Below are positions 1-5,345 of a stretch of DNA of 5,345 bases, in pieces. Both the position numbers and the translations under genes were made by a program. This stretch comes from an uncultured Clostridia bacterium (GTDB taxonomy: Bacteria > Bacillota > Clostridia > Lachnospirales > Lachnospiraceae): assembly GCA_946614685.1 (NCBI GenBank), contig CAMOHF010000105.1:1-5345 (forward strand). The letters run 5' to 3'. A model generated the notes under the pieces. The model was not told the origin of the DNA. It saw nothing but the letters and a program-made list of their open reading frames with translations, and ran no database searches. Position 1 is the first letter of the stretch; every line of letters begins with the position of its first letter.

Positions 1-817
1 TTGTGGATGCACCTACGGATGTACCGAGCAGGATAACTACGATGTACATCAGGGCATTGGATGCAGTCTCGGTGAGCTGCTTTACAACTCCGCACTCGCG
101 GAAGAGATTACCGAGCATCAACATACCTACGAGAGGTGCCGTGGTGGGAAGGATCAGACATACCACAAGGGTAACGATGATGGGGAACAGCACTCGCTCG
201 AGCTTGGTTACGGGACGAAGCTGCTTCATCTTGATCTTTCTTTCCTTCTCCGTGGTAAGCAGCTTCATGATGGGAGGCTGAATTACCGGCACAAGTGACA
301 TGTAGGAATACGCCGCAACCGCAATGGGTCCCATCAGGGTTCCGCCCATGCCAAGCTTTCCTGCAAGGAAGATGGAGGTGGGGCCGTCCGCTCCACCGAT
401 GATGGAGATGGCAGCAGCCTCCTTTCCGTTGAATCCCATAAGGAACGCAAGGAAGTATGCGCTGTAAATACCGAACTGTGCTGCCGCTCCAAGCAGGAAG
501 CTGGCAGGATTTGCGATCAGGGGACCGAAGTCGGTCATGGCACCCACACCCATAAAGATCAGGGACGGCAGAATACTCCACTCATCCAACATATAAAAGT
601 AATGTAACAAACCGCCTTCCTGGATGATACTCGGAAACATGTTCACAAGGAACATACCAAAGGAGATCGGTACCAGGAGTAAGGGTTCGAAGCCCTTCAC
701 GATCGCAAGATACATAAACACGCAAGCGATCAAGATCATCACGTAATGCTTCCATGTCAAGGTTGCAAATCCGGTCTGAAGAGCAAGGTTTTTAAAAACT
801 TCTCCAAAGCCATTCAT
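1..817 (-). CDS. oadB: Sodium ion-translocating decarboxylase beta subunit (OadB/GcdB/MmdB family), 3' end cut by window edge
   Basis: Integral membrane subunit that decarboxylates carboxybiotin on the carrier protein and couples this to Na+ export. The frame is open from the ATG at 815-817 to the left edge: 272 residues are visible and roughly 100 are probably missing (family members are about 370-430 aa). The family signature GGADGPTSIF is at residues 141-150; D144 lies in the re-entrant region and by motif corresponds to the essential Asp203 of Klebsiella OadB. Other family-typical stretches are GNLFRECGVV (236-245) and LLGTSVGAS (263-271), just before the cut. Several hydrophobic helices are visible, e.g. 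about 25-42, 46-60, 103-127, 209-225 and 256-268. An AGGAGG at 829-834 lies 11 nt upstream and overlaps the stop codon of the biotin carrier gene, which supports this start and translational coupling. The family call is very secure. Whether it serves oxaloacetate, methylmalonyl-CoA, malonate or glutaconyl-CoA cannot be read from this subunit, so oadB is a family name here. Confidence 0.96.
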   Translation of the reverse strand, partial: MNGFGEVFKNLALQTGFATLTWKHYVMILIACVFMYLAIVKGFEPLLLVPISFGMFLVNMFPSIIQEGGLLHYFYMLDEWSILPSLIFMGVGAMTDFGPLIANPASFLLGAAAQFGIYSAYFLAFLMGFNGKEAAAISIIGGADGPTSIFLAGKLGMGGTLMGPIAVAAYSYMSLVPVIQPPIMKLLTTEKERKIKMKQLRPVTKLERVLFPIIVTLVVCLILPTTAPLVGMLMLGNLFRECGVVKQLTETASNALMYIVVILLGTSVGAST

Positions 818-832
818 TAAGATTACTACCTC

Positions 833-1210
833 CTAATTCATGGTTGCCAAAGTATCGCCTGCCTCAACGGTGTCACCTGCAGATACATTGATACTTGCAA
901 TGGTGCCGTCTTCAGGTGCAACCACCTCGTTCTCCATCTTCATAGCCTCAAGAAGGAGGATAACCTCTCCTCTTTTCACTGTCTGACCCACGCTGGCCTT
1001 TACATTTAAGATCTTGCCGGGCATGGGAGCTGCAACAGATACACTGCCTGCTGCACCGGATACTGCGGGCGCTGCCGGAGCGGGTGCAGGTGCTGCTGCG
1101 GGTGCTGCCGCAGGAGCCGCTGCGGGTGCAGCTGCGGGTGCTGCGCCGCCTAATTCTTCAACTGCAACGTCATATGCGATTCCGTTTACGGTAATTCTAT
1201 AATTCTTCAT
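833..1210 (-). CDS. Biotin carboxyl carrier protein (biotin/lipoyl-attachment subunit) of the Na+-pumping decarboxylase
   Basis: Small cytoplasmic carrier of 125 aa that shuttles carboxyl groups on biotin between the carboxyltransferase and OadB. Residues 1-22 (MKNYRITVNGIAYDVAVEEL, then GG) form the usual short N-terminal segment. Residues 23-49 are an Ala/Pro linker with five AAPA units. Residues about 56-125 form the biotinyl domain, with APMPGKI at 61-67 and the biotinylation motif EAMKMEN at 88-94. Lys91 (codon 938-940) is the expected biotin site. The frame can be extended to an ATG at 1225, but GGAGGA at 1218-1223 is placed 7 nt before the ATG at 1208-1210, which also begins the family-like MKNYRITVNG, so I chose the shorter start. 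It lies 24 nt after the OadG-like gene and 15 nt before oadB, clearly one operon. It corresponds to the gamma subunit of methylmalonyl-CoA or glutaconyl-CoA decarboxylases (MmdC/GcdC); which one is unknown. Confidence 0.95.
   Translation of the reverse strand: MKNYRITVNGIAYDVAVEELGGAAPAAAPAAAPAAAPAAAPAPAPAAPAVSGAAGSVSVAAPMPGKILNVKASVGQTVKRGEVILLLEAMKMENEVVAPEDGTIASINVSAGDTVEAGDTLATMN
1064..1144 (-). repeat. Degenerate 12-bp tandem repeat encoding the Ala/Pro linker of the biotin carrier
   Basis: Five consecutive AAPA units (residues 23-42, bases 1085-1144) are followed by a looser Pro/Ala stretch to residue 49. The DNA units are similar but vary at third codon positions, so selection seems to act on the flexible protein linker and the repeat is not a perfect DNA array. 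Linkers of this type give the biotinyl domain mobility between two active sites. Confidence 0.85.
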
Positions 1211-1217
1211 GATGATT

Positions 1218-1223
1218 TCCTCC
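1218..1223 (-). promoter_or_regulatory. Ribosome binding site deciding the biotin carrier start
   Basis: GGAGGA on the minus strand lies 7 nt upstream of the ATG at 1208-1210. It falls inside the longer open frame (start at 1225), so it argues that translation begins at the internal Met. Confidence 0.8.
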
Positions 1224-1234
1224 AAAAATTTTAC

Positions 1235-2227
1235 TTATTTCACTCTCTTAATGGATCGTACAACCAGTCTGTCCTTACTTACGGTGGTTACGCCGGGTGC
1301 GCTCTCCATCGATGCGTAGATTGCCGCAGTGATCACGGCCACAAGTGCCTGATCCGCCATGGGATCCGCAGGCGCCGCAGGTGCTGCCGCAGCAGGTGCG
1401 GGAACAGGTGCCTTGCCGGAAGAAGCAGCCTTCTCCTCGGGAAGCTTCGGCTTCTTGGCAAGCAGTGCCGGCAAGAATTTCATCATGGAAATGATGAAGG
1501 AGATAAAGATCAGTACGATGAATACGGTTCCCATACCGATCAGGGTGTTCATACCTGCCTGCTTTACGAGTTCCTTGTTACCGTAGACGACGTTCACTAC
1601 CATCTCGACGGGCTTATACGGCTTTAAATCCTTCCAGGAGAGCTGGTTTTCAATCTCCTCATCATAGAGATCAAGGATGTTCAAGCCCTGCTCTTCCAGC
1701 GTTGCATAGATTTCTTCTTCCGAAATATCAGAACCCATCTGCTGCATGCTGAAGATGATATTCTCGATGTATGCATCGAGGTCCATCTCGGCCTGAAGTC
1801 TGGCCTTCTCGATGTAGTACTCGTCGTTCTCCTCGTACTTGACGGAAACCTCAACATCACGCTCAGCGTGATTGATCACCGTGACCGTAACGTAATCCTC
1901 TCCTTCTTCAAAGGTTACGTCATCAAGGTTCACCTCGACCTGCTTGTCGACGTACGGAGTAAAATCTTCAAATGATTCGATATGATCGTTGTTCCTGGCC
2001 TGAGAAATACCCTGAACCGCGGATTTCTCAAGGTCTGTACCACTGTTTAAGAAGTACTTCTCCATGTCAACGGGTACATCGACATAGGAGTCAAAGAGCT
2101 CCATCGTGCTGATGGTAAGCTCCTGTTTGTCGTAGTCGAAGGTTTCTTTTTTCTCCTCCGTACATCCGGCAAACGCAAACATCATGGCAAGGAGCGATAC
2201 GATCAAAAGGATTTTGTTCTTTTTCAT
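1235..2227 (-). CDS. oadG: OadG-like subunit of the Na+-pumping decarboxylase: lipoprotein with large extracytoplasmic domain
   Basis: Predicted membrane subunit of 330 aa that probably anchors and assembles the carboxyltransferase/carrier with OadB. Residues 1-22 form a lipoprotein signal: basic MKKNK, hydrophobic core, lipobox FAGC with Cys22. Residues 23-225 are an acidic region predicted to lie outside the membrane; I do not recognise its domain with certainty. About 226-249 is a single transmembrane helix (TLIGMGTVFIVLIFISFII). A Lys-rich segment (258-266) and an Ala/Pro linker (271-288) follow, then a short tail (292-330) with LVAVITAAI and VVRSIKRVK, typical of OadG/MmdD subunits. The frame stays open upstream to 2350, but that part overlaps the carboxyltransferase gene and has no signal peptide. 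AGGAG at 2238-2242, 10 nt before the ATG at 2225-2227, fixes the start. Classical OadG is only about 80-120 aa, so the N-terminal domain is an addition. The OadG assignment rests on the helix, the tail and the neighbours; the function of the outer domain is unknown. Confidence 0.88.
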   Translation of the reverse strand: MKKNKILLIVSLLAMMFAFAGCTEEKKETFDYDKQELTISTMELFDSYVDVPVDMEKYFLNSGTDLEKSAVQGISQARNNDHIESFEDFTPYVDKQVEVNLDDVTFEEGEDYVTVTVINHAERDVEVSVKYEENDEYYIEKARLQAEMDLDAYIENIIFSMQQMGSDISEEEIYATLEEQGLNILDLYDEEIENQLSWKDLKPYKPVEMVVNVVYGNKELVKQAGMNTLIGMGTVFIVLIFISFIISMMKFLPALLAKKPKLPEEKAASSGKAPVPAPAAAAPAAPADPMADQALVAVITAAIYASMESAPGVTTVSKDRLVVRSIKRVK

Positions 2228-2237
2228 GATCACTTCT

Positions 2238-2242
2238 CTCCT
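2238..2242 (-). promoter_or_regulatory. Ribosome binding site of the OadG-like gene
   Basis: AGGAG (in context AAAGGAGAG) begins right after the TAA stop of the carboxyltransferase gene (2244-2246) and sits 10 nt before the ATG of the lipoprotein. It sets the start within a longer open frame and places the two genes 16 nt apart, consistent with coupled translation. Confidence 0.75.
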
Positions 2243-2243
2243 T

Positions 2244-3668
2244 TTATACTGCGCCATGCTTCTTGTATGGTCTGTCCTCTCTCTTTGTGTAAAGCATCTC
2301 GAAAGCTGCGATGACTCTCTTTCTTGTGGCATCGGGCTCGATGATGTCATCTACATAGCCGCGCTTTGCAGCTGCAAGTGCGCTTGACTGAAGTTCCTCG
2401 TAAGAAGCTGCAAGTTCTTTGATCTTGGCATTCTTGTCGGTTGCCTTCTCGATCTCCTCATCATACATGATGGAAACGGCAGCTTTGGCGTCCATAGTTC
2501 CGATCTTGGCTGTCGGCCATGCGTATACCATATCCGCGCCGATTGCCTTGGAGTTCATAACGGAATATGCTGTGCCGAAGGCATCGCCCATGATGACGGT
2601 CACCTTGGGTACCGTGGCGTCCGCAAAAGCAAATGTGAGCTTTGCGGCAGCGTCTGCGATGGTTCTCTCATTGGATACGGTAGCGGCAAATCCGGTTACG
2701 GACACAAGTGTAAGTACGGGAATCTCAAAAGAGTCACAGAACTTCACGAAGTCTGCCGCAATATAAGCTCCGCTTGTGGTAAGCTTGTCACCGCCCTCGG
2801 ATACCTGGTTTGCAACCACGCCGACGGTTGTGCCGTCAAGACGAATAAAACCAAGCACCATATCTTTGGCGTAATTCTTCTTGATCTCAACAAAATTGTT
2901 GTTGTCTGCGATATGACGGATCACCTCTCTCGCATCACCCTTTAAGCCGTCAAGGTTGGGGATGGTTCGATTCAAGTCATCATTGCAGGTAATGTCGCTG
3001 TCCTCTTCGTTGTTGGAGGGAAGCATACCGACCAGAGTACGAACTTCTCCAAGCAGGGAAGCGTCATCTGCGCATACAAAATCAACAAGTGAAGTATTCT
3101 CGGAAAGATAAGATGCCGAAGCCGTATCAAGCTTTTCGGTATAATTACCGCTAAGCGCATTGGGGCTGTTGACAAACAGTCTGGAATTCTCCTCTGTCAT
3201 AAATGTAAAATCTGTAAGGGTAGGGATTAATGCGGTACCGCCGCCGCAACCTCCGAAAATGGCTGTGATCTGAGGGATCACACCCGAAGCCATGCTCTGT
3301 TTCCTGTATACACGACCGAATGCATTAAGTGCATCCGTTGCCTCCTGAAGACGAAGACCCGCACAATCGATCAGTCCGATGACCGGTGCGCCTACCTTCA
3401 TCGCCATATTGTAGATATTCGCGATTTTCTTCGCATGCATCTCGCCAATGGCACCGCCTAAAACGGAAGCATCCTGACTGTATACATACACCAGTTTTTC
3501 ATCGATCAGACCGTAGCCTGTGATGACACCGTCTTTGGGAGTGTCCTTGTCGCCTAAGTTAAAGTCTGTGCTTCTCGCGGTAACGTAAGCACCAACCTCA
3601 ACGAAGCTTGCGTCATCAAGCAGAGTGTTGATCCTGTCGCTTGCTGACAATGTCTGTTTGTTGCCCAT
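2244..3668 (-). CDS. Biotin-dependent carboxyltransferase subunit (MmdA/PccB family, divergent) of the Na+-pumping decarboxylase
   Basis: Crotonase-fold carboxyltransferase of 474 aa, expected to move a carboxyl group from an acyl-CoA (methylmalonyl-CoA is the best-known case) to biotin. Family landmarks in order: SFVEVGAYV (21-29), DGVITGYGLID (46-56), YVYSQDASVLGGAIGEMHAKKI (61-82), ASGVIPQITAIFGGCGGGTALIPTLTDF (127-154), GMLPSNN (214-220), VGVVANQ (282-288), FVKFCDSFEIPVL (307-319), the acyl-CoA pocket region GADMVYAWPT (377-386), AAKRGYVDDIIEP (433-445) and a C-terminal KREDRPYKKHG (462-472). It begins about 30 residues later than typical MmdA. The first oxyanion motif, usually DSGGAR, reads DCAGLR (101-106), and the second, usually VPGFLPG, reads VTGFAAT (324-330). 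GGAGGA at 3675-3680 lies 6 nt before the ATG. First gene of the decarboxylase operon, just after a promoter. The altered motifs make the substrate uncertain, so I give no gene symbol. Confidence 0.93.
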   Translation of the reverse strand: MGNKQTLSASDRINTLLDDASFVEVGAYVTARSTDFNLGDKDTPKDGVITGYGLIDEKLVYVYSQDASVLGGAIGEMHAKKIANIYNMAMKVGAPVIGLIDCAGLRLQEATDALNAFGRVYRKQSMASGVIPQITAIFGGCGGGTALIPTLTDFTFMTEENSRLFVNSPNALSGNYTEKLDTASASYLSENTSLVDFVCADDASLLGEVRTLVGMLPSNNEEDSDITCNDDLNRTIPNLDGLKGDAREVIRHIADNNNFVEIKKNYAKDMVLGFIRLDGTTVGVVANQVSEGGDKLTTSGAYIAADFVKFCDSFEIPVLTLVSVTGFAATVSNERTIADAAAKLTFAFADATVPKVTVIMGDAFGTAYSVMNSKAIGADMVYAWPTAKIGTMDAKAAVSIMYDEEIEKATDKNAKIKELAASYEELQSSALAAAKRGYVDDIIEPDATRKRVIAAFEMLYTKREDRPYKKHGAV

Positions 3669-3674
3669 TTCTTA

Positions 3675-3680
3675 TCCTCC
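3675..3680 (-). promoter_or_regulatory. Ribosome binding site of the carboxyltransferase gene
   Basis: GGAGGA on the minus strand, 6 nt upstream of the ATG at 3666-3668. It confirms the late start, so the missing N-terminal 30 residues are not due to a wrongly chosen start codon. Confidence 0.8.
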
Positions 3681-3727
3681 GTATTTTTATAAATTATGAG
3701 CGAAAGCCCAATTTCTTCCGAGTATAT

Positions 3728-3756
3728 ATTCTATGACTTTTGATCTTAATTTGCAA
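3728..3756 (-). promoter_or_regulatory. Sigma-A-like promoter of the decarboxylase operon
   Basis: On the minus strand TTGCAA (3751-3756, 4/6 to TTGACA) is followed after exactly 17 nt by TAGAAT (3728-3733, 5/6 to TATAAT). Transcription would begin near 3721, giving a 5' leader of about 50 nt that is AT-rich and ends in a strong GGAGGA. It lies directly downstream of the terminator of the preceding operon, where a new promoter is needed. I see no convincing operator palindrome or riboswitch in the leader. Confidence 0.65.
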
Positions 3757-3773
3757 GCAATTCTTTTTATAAG

Positions 3774-3804
3774 GAAGAAAAAGCGGATACCATGCGGTAT
3801 CCGC
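3774..3804 (-). terminator. Intrinsic terminator of the rimO-pgsA-pncC operon
   Basis: A perfect 9-bp inverted repeat (GCGGATACC, 3783-3791; GGTATCCGC, 3796-3804) encloses a 4-nt loop. On the minus strand it is followed at once by TTTTTCTTCC (about 3773-3782). It lies 26 nt after the pncC stop. There is no T-run on the other side, so it acts only on minus-strand transcription. Confidence 0.92.
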
Positions 3805-3830
3805 CGAATGATTTCATCCTCTAACGATAC

Positions 3831-4328
3831 TTAAGCTATCCTGACAGCCCTTAACTGAAACAAGAGTTCTTCCAAGACCGCCTGCACCGTCTGCCGGCGA
3901 ATCTGCTCTCTGTCTCCGTCAAAATGAAACTCTCTGACCCAGTTTCTGTTGCGGATCTTAAATCCTGCAAAGACGGTTCCAACCGGCTTTTCGATACTAC
4001 CTCCGGTCGGTCCCGCAATCCCCGTTACGGAGATGGCACAATCGGCACCCGCAAGTGCGGCCACGCCCTTCACCATATCTCTCGCACAGCGCTCCGAAAC
4101 CACGCCGTGAAATTTGATCGTCTCCTCGGGCACGGACAGGATCCGCATCTTAGAACTTTCCGCATATGTGATATATGCTTCTTTCAAAACCTCCGAAGCG
4201 CCGGGAACATCCACGATGGTTGCCGCGACGAGACCGCCGGTCAGGCTTTCCGCAGTCGTGACGGTCATGTGTTTTTCACGGAGCAGATCTACAAGTTGCT
4301 GTTCAACCGAATGTTCTGTCTCTTTCAT
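3831..4328 (-). CDS. pncC: Nicotinamide-nucleotide amidase / CinA C-terminal domain protein (PncC family), stand-alone
   Basis: Cytoplasmic enzyme of 165 aa. Family members deamidate nicotinamide mononucleotide to nicotinate mononucleotide in pyridine nucleotide recycling. Motifs seen: TAESLTGG (25-32) with Ser28 as the expected nucleophile, YITYAESSK (52-60) with the conserved Tyr55 and Lys60, HGVVSE (74-79), and VTGIAGPTGG followed by KPVGTV (101-119). It spans nearly the whole protein, so the N-terminal molybdopterin-binding-like (ADP-ribose pyrophosphatase) domain of full CinA is absent. The length matches E. coli PncC/YgaD (about 165 aa). A GTG at 4329-4331 would add one residue, but I prefer the ATG at 4326-4328: AAGGGG at 4337-4342 is 8 nt away, against 5 nt for GTG. 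The start overlaps the pgsA stop by one base (TGATG), implying coupling. It is the last gene of the operon, followed by a terminator. Activity is inferred from the family. Confidence 0.93.
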   Translation of the reverse strand: MKETEHSVEQQLVDLLREKHMTVTTAESLTGGLVAATIVDVPGASEVLKEAYITYAESSKMRILSVPEETIKFHGVVSERCARDMVKGVAALAGADCAISVTGIAGPTGGSIEKPVGTVFAGFKIRNRNWVREFHFDGDREQIRRQTVQAVLEELLFQLRAVRIA

Positions 4329-4870
4329 CACTTTGACCCCTTTGTCAGGACTTCTTTGTTTCTTACCAGGTAATCGATCAACGATACCACAGTAAGTACC
4401 AGTGATAAGTAGATACCGATCTGTCCGAGCACGAAGAAGAAATCTCCTTCAAAGTTGCAGATCAGGATTATGATCATAACCATCTGTACAACGGTCTTCA
4501 CCTTGCCCCACCATCCGGCGGCGATCACAACACCGTTGTCAGCGGCAACAAGTCGGAATCCGCTTATGATAAACTCTCTTGCGATAATAATGATCACAAC
4601 CCAGGCCGGGATCCTGTCCAGTTCGATCAGAGCGATCATGGCCGAGCACACCAGTAATTTGTCCGCAAGCGGATCCATAAATTTACCGAAATCCGTGATC
4701 AGATTGTACTTTCTTGCGATCTTTCCGTCAAACATATCCGTTAGGCTCGCAAGGATGAAGATCACCACGGCGATCCAGTTGCCGTAAGGGATTCCCGGTA
4801 CCATAAGAAACACCAGGAAGAACGGTATCATACACATGCGAAGTATGGTAAGTTTATTAGGTAAGTTCAT
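4328..4870 (-). CDS. pgsA: CDP-diacylglycerol--glycerol-3-phosphate 3-phosphatidyltransferase (phosphatidylglycerophosphate synthase)
   Basis: Membrane enzyme of 180 aa that joins CDP-diacylglycerol and glycerol-3-phosphate to form phosphatidylglycerophosphate, the precursor of phosphatidylglycerol and cardiolipin. The complete CDP-alcohol phosphatidyltransferase signature D-x2-DG-x2-AR-x8-G-x3-D-x3-D is seen, with D45, D48, G49, A52, R53, G62, D66 and D70. The N-terminus MNLPNKLTILR and the segments AREFIISGFR (97-106) and GKVKTVVQM (122-130) are characteristic of PgsA as opposed to other family members. Hydrophobic helices lie at about 12-25, 31-44, 72-83, 88-105, 126-139 and 144-168. GAGGA (4878-4882) is 7 nt before the ATG at 4868-4870. 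It follows rimO by 21 nt and overlaps the pncC start. The length and all catalytic residues are normal. Confidence 0.97.
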   Translation of the reverse strand: MNLPNKLTILRMCMIPFFLVFLMVPGIPYGNWIAVVIFILASLTDMFDGKIARKYNLITDFGKFMDPLADKLLVCSAMIALIELDRIPAWVVIIIIAREFIISGFRLVAADNGVVIAAGWWGKVKTVVQMVMIIILICNFEGDFFFVLGQIGIYLSLVLTVVSLIDYLVRNKEVLTKGSK

Positions 4871-4891
4871 ATGCTTGTCCTCGCTGTCATA

Positions 4892-5345
4892 TTATTGAAC
4901 GATCGATCCCGCCAGATCATAGGGTCCGGACTTCTCGATCAAAACATCCACAATGCTTCCGGAAATCGGCTCGTAGGGTGAGGTAAAAAAGCAAAGTCCG
5001 TCTACACCCGGTGCATCCATGTAGGTACGTCCCACATAGACATCCTCATCCGGTGAATATCCTTCCACGATCACGGGCAGTGTCTGTCCGATCAGCGTTT
5101 CATTTCTGTCTGCGGAGATCTCCATGCAAAGCTCCATGATTTCATCGCGATATCGCTCGGCTACTTCCTCCGGAACCTGATCCTCCATATCATAGGCAGG
5201 TGTTCCTTCTTCTCTCGAATAGGTAAATGTACCGACATGGGTAAGCTCCATCTCATCGAGGAATTCCATAAGCTCCTCGTGATCCGCATCAGTTTCTCCG
5301 GGAAATCCGGCGATCAGATCTGTCGTCAACGCCGCATCCGGAAAC
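4892..5345 (-). CDS. rimO: Ribosomal protein uS12 methylthiotransferase RimO, C-terminal part (5' end outside window)
   Basis: Radical-SAM methylthiotransferase that modifies a conserved aspartate of ribosomal protein S12. Only the last 150 residues are visible, out of about 440 in the family; the radical-SAM cysteines lie beyond the right edge. Visible features are the end of the radical-SAM barrel (LTTDLIAGFPGET, residues 6-18), HVGTFTYSREEGTPAY (36-51), DQVPEEV (55-61), then a C-terminal TRAM domain (about 83-148) with YVGRTYMDAPGVDG (103-116). The YSREEGTPA and GRTY-DAP-VDG motifs separate RimO from the tRNA enzyme MiaB, although TTD before the GFPGET motif is also seen in MiaB. The stop codon TAA is at 4892-4894. 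It is the first visible gene of the rimO-pgsA-pncC operon. There is no sign of disruption in the visible part. Confidence 0.93.
   Translation of the reverse strand, partial: FPDAALTTDLIAGFPGETDADHEELMEFLDEMELTHVGTFTYSREEGTPAYDMEDQVPEEVAERYRDEIMELCMEISADRNETLIGQTLPVIVEGYSPDEDVYVGRTYMDAPGVDGLCFFTSPYEPISGSIVDVLIEKSGPYDLAGSIVQ

Noticed and set aside
108..581. Minus-strand open frame of 157 codons inside oadB
   Set aside because: It is a shifted-frame shadow of oadB, rich in His, Cys and Arg, with no family resemblance; the oadB frame carries the GGADGPTS signature.
1014..1202. Plus-strand open frame coding an Ala/Gly-rich peptide
   Set aside because: It is the complement of the Ala/Pro linker of the biotin carrier; low complexity makes stops rare on both strands.
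2228..2350. Possible 41-residue N-terminal extension of the OadG-like protein
   Set aside because: It overlaps the end of the carboxyltransferase gene in another frame and would bury the lipoprotein signal; a good RBS stands before the internal Met.
3700..3711. Weak hairpin GGGC-TTTC-GCTC in the leader of the decarboxylase operon
   Set aside because: Only 4 bp with one G-U pair and no T-run; too weak to support an attenuator or riboswitch.
3769..3819. A 16-codon minus-strand frame starting at ATG 3817-3819 and running through the terminator hairpin
   Set aside because: The AGAGG before its ATG is immediately adjacent, too close to act as an RBS, and the coding stretch is the terminator stem itself.
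3924..4373. Plus-strand open frame of 149 codons opposite pncC and pgsA
   Set aside because: The opposite strand encodes clear PncC and PgsA motifs, and this peptide has no recognisable features or RBS support.
1..5345. Search by eye for mobile elements, CRISPR arrays, tRNA or rRNA genes and toxin-antitoxin pairs
   Set aside because: Nothing convincing was found; the coding genes are closely packed and the only gap over 100 bp (3669-3830) is explained by a terminator and a promoter.

Overview
All genes I can support lie on the minus strand, so the window is read from right to left. Short intergenic gaps, strong GGAGG-type ribosome binding sites, a lipoprotein signal and the gene order rimO-pgsA-cinA point to an anaerobic Gram-positive bacterium, most likely a clostridial Firmicute of the Lachnospiraceae type with mid-range GC. 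That placement rests on family knowledge and gene order; no search was run.

Right part (3831-5345): a housekeeping operon. It holds the C-terminal end of RimO (ribosomal protein S12 methylthiotransferase, cut by the window edge), PgsA (phosphatidylglycerophosphate synthase) and a stand-alone PncC/CinA C-terminal amidase. The pgsA stop overlaps the pncC start. A clear intrinsic terminator (about 3774-3804) closes the operon. recA, which often follows cinA in Firmicutes, is not present here.

Middle (3669-3830): an intergenic region with that terminator followed by a good sigma-A-like promoter (TTGCAA-17-TAGAAT) for the next operon.

Left part (1-3668): a biotin-dependent sodium-pumping decarboxylase operon. 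In transcription order it encodes a carboxyltransferase subunit (MmdA/PccB family, 474 aa), a lipoprotein with an OadG-like transmembrane segment and C-terminal tail (330 aa), a small biotin carrier protein with an Ala/Pro linker (125 aa, biotin-accepting Lys91), and the integral membrane Na+ pump subunit OadB (272 residues visible, cut at the left edge). The expected cycle is as follows. The carboxyltransferase moves a carboxyl group from an acyl-CoA or 2-oxoacid onto biotin on the carrier. OadB then decarboxylates carboxybiotin and exports Na+, with the OadG-like protein holding the complex at the membrane. The substrate cannot be settled from the sequence.

The most interesting points are the carboxyltransferase, whose two usual oxyanion-hole motifs are altered, and the OadG-like subunit, which carries a lipid anchor and an outward-facing domain of about 200 residues not found in classical OadG. 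I saw no mobile element, CRISPR array, tRNA or rRNA.
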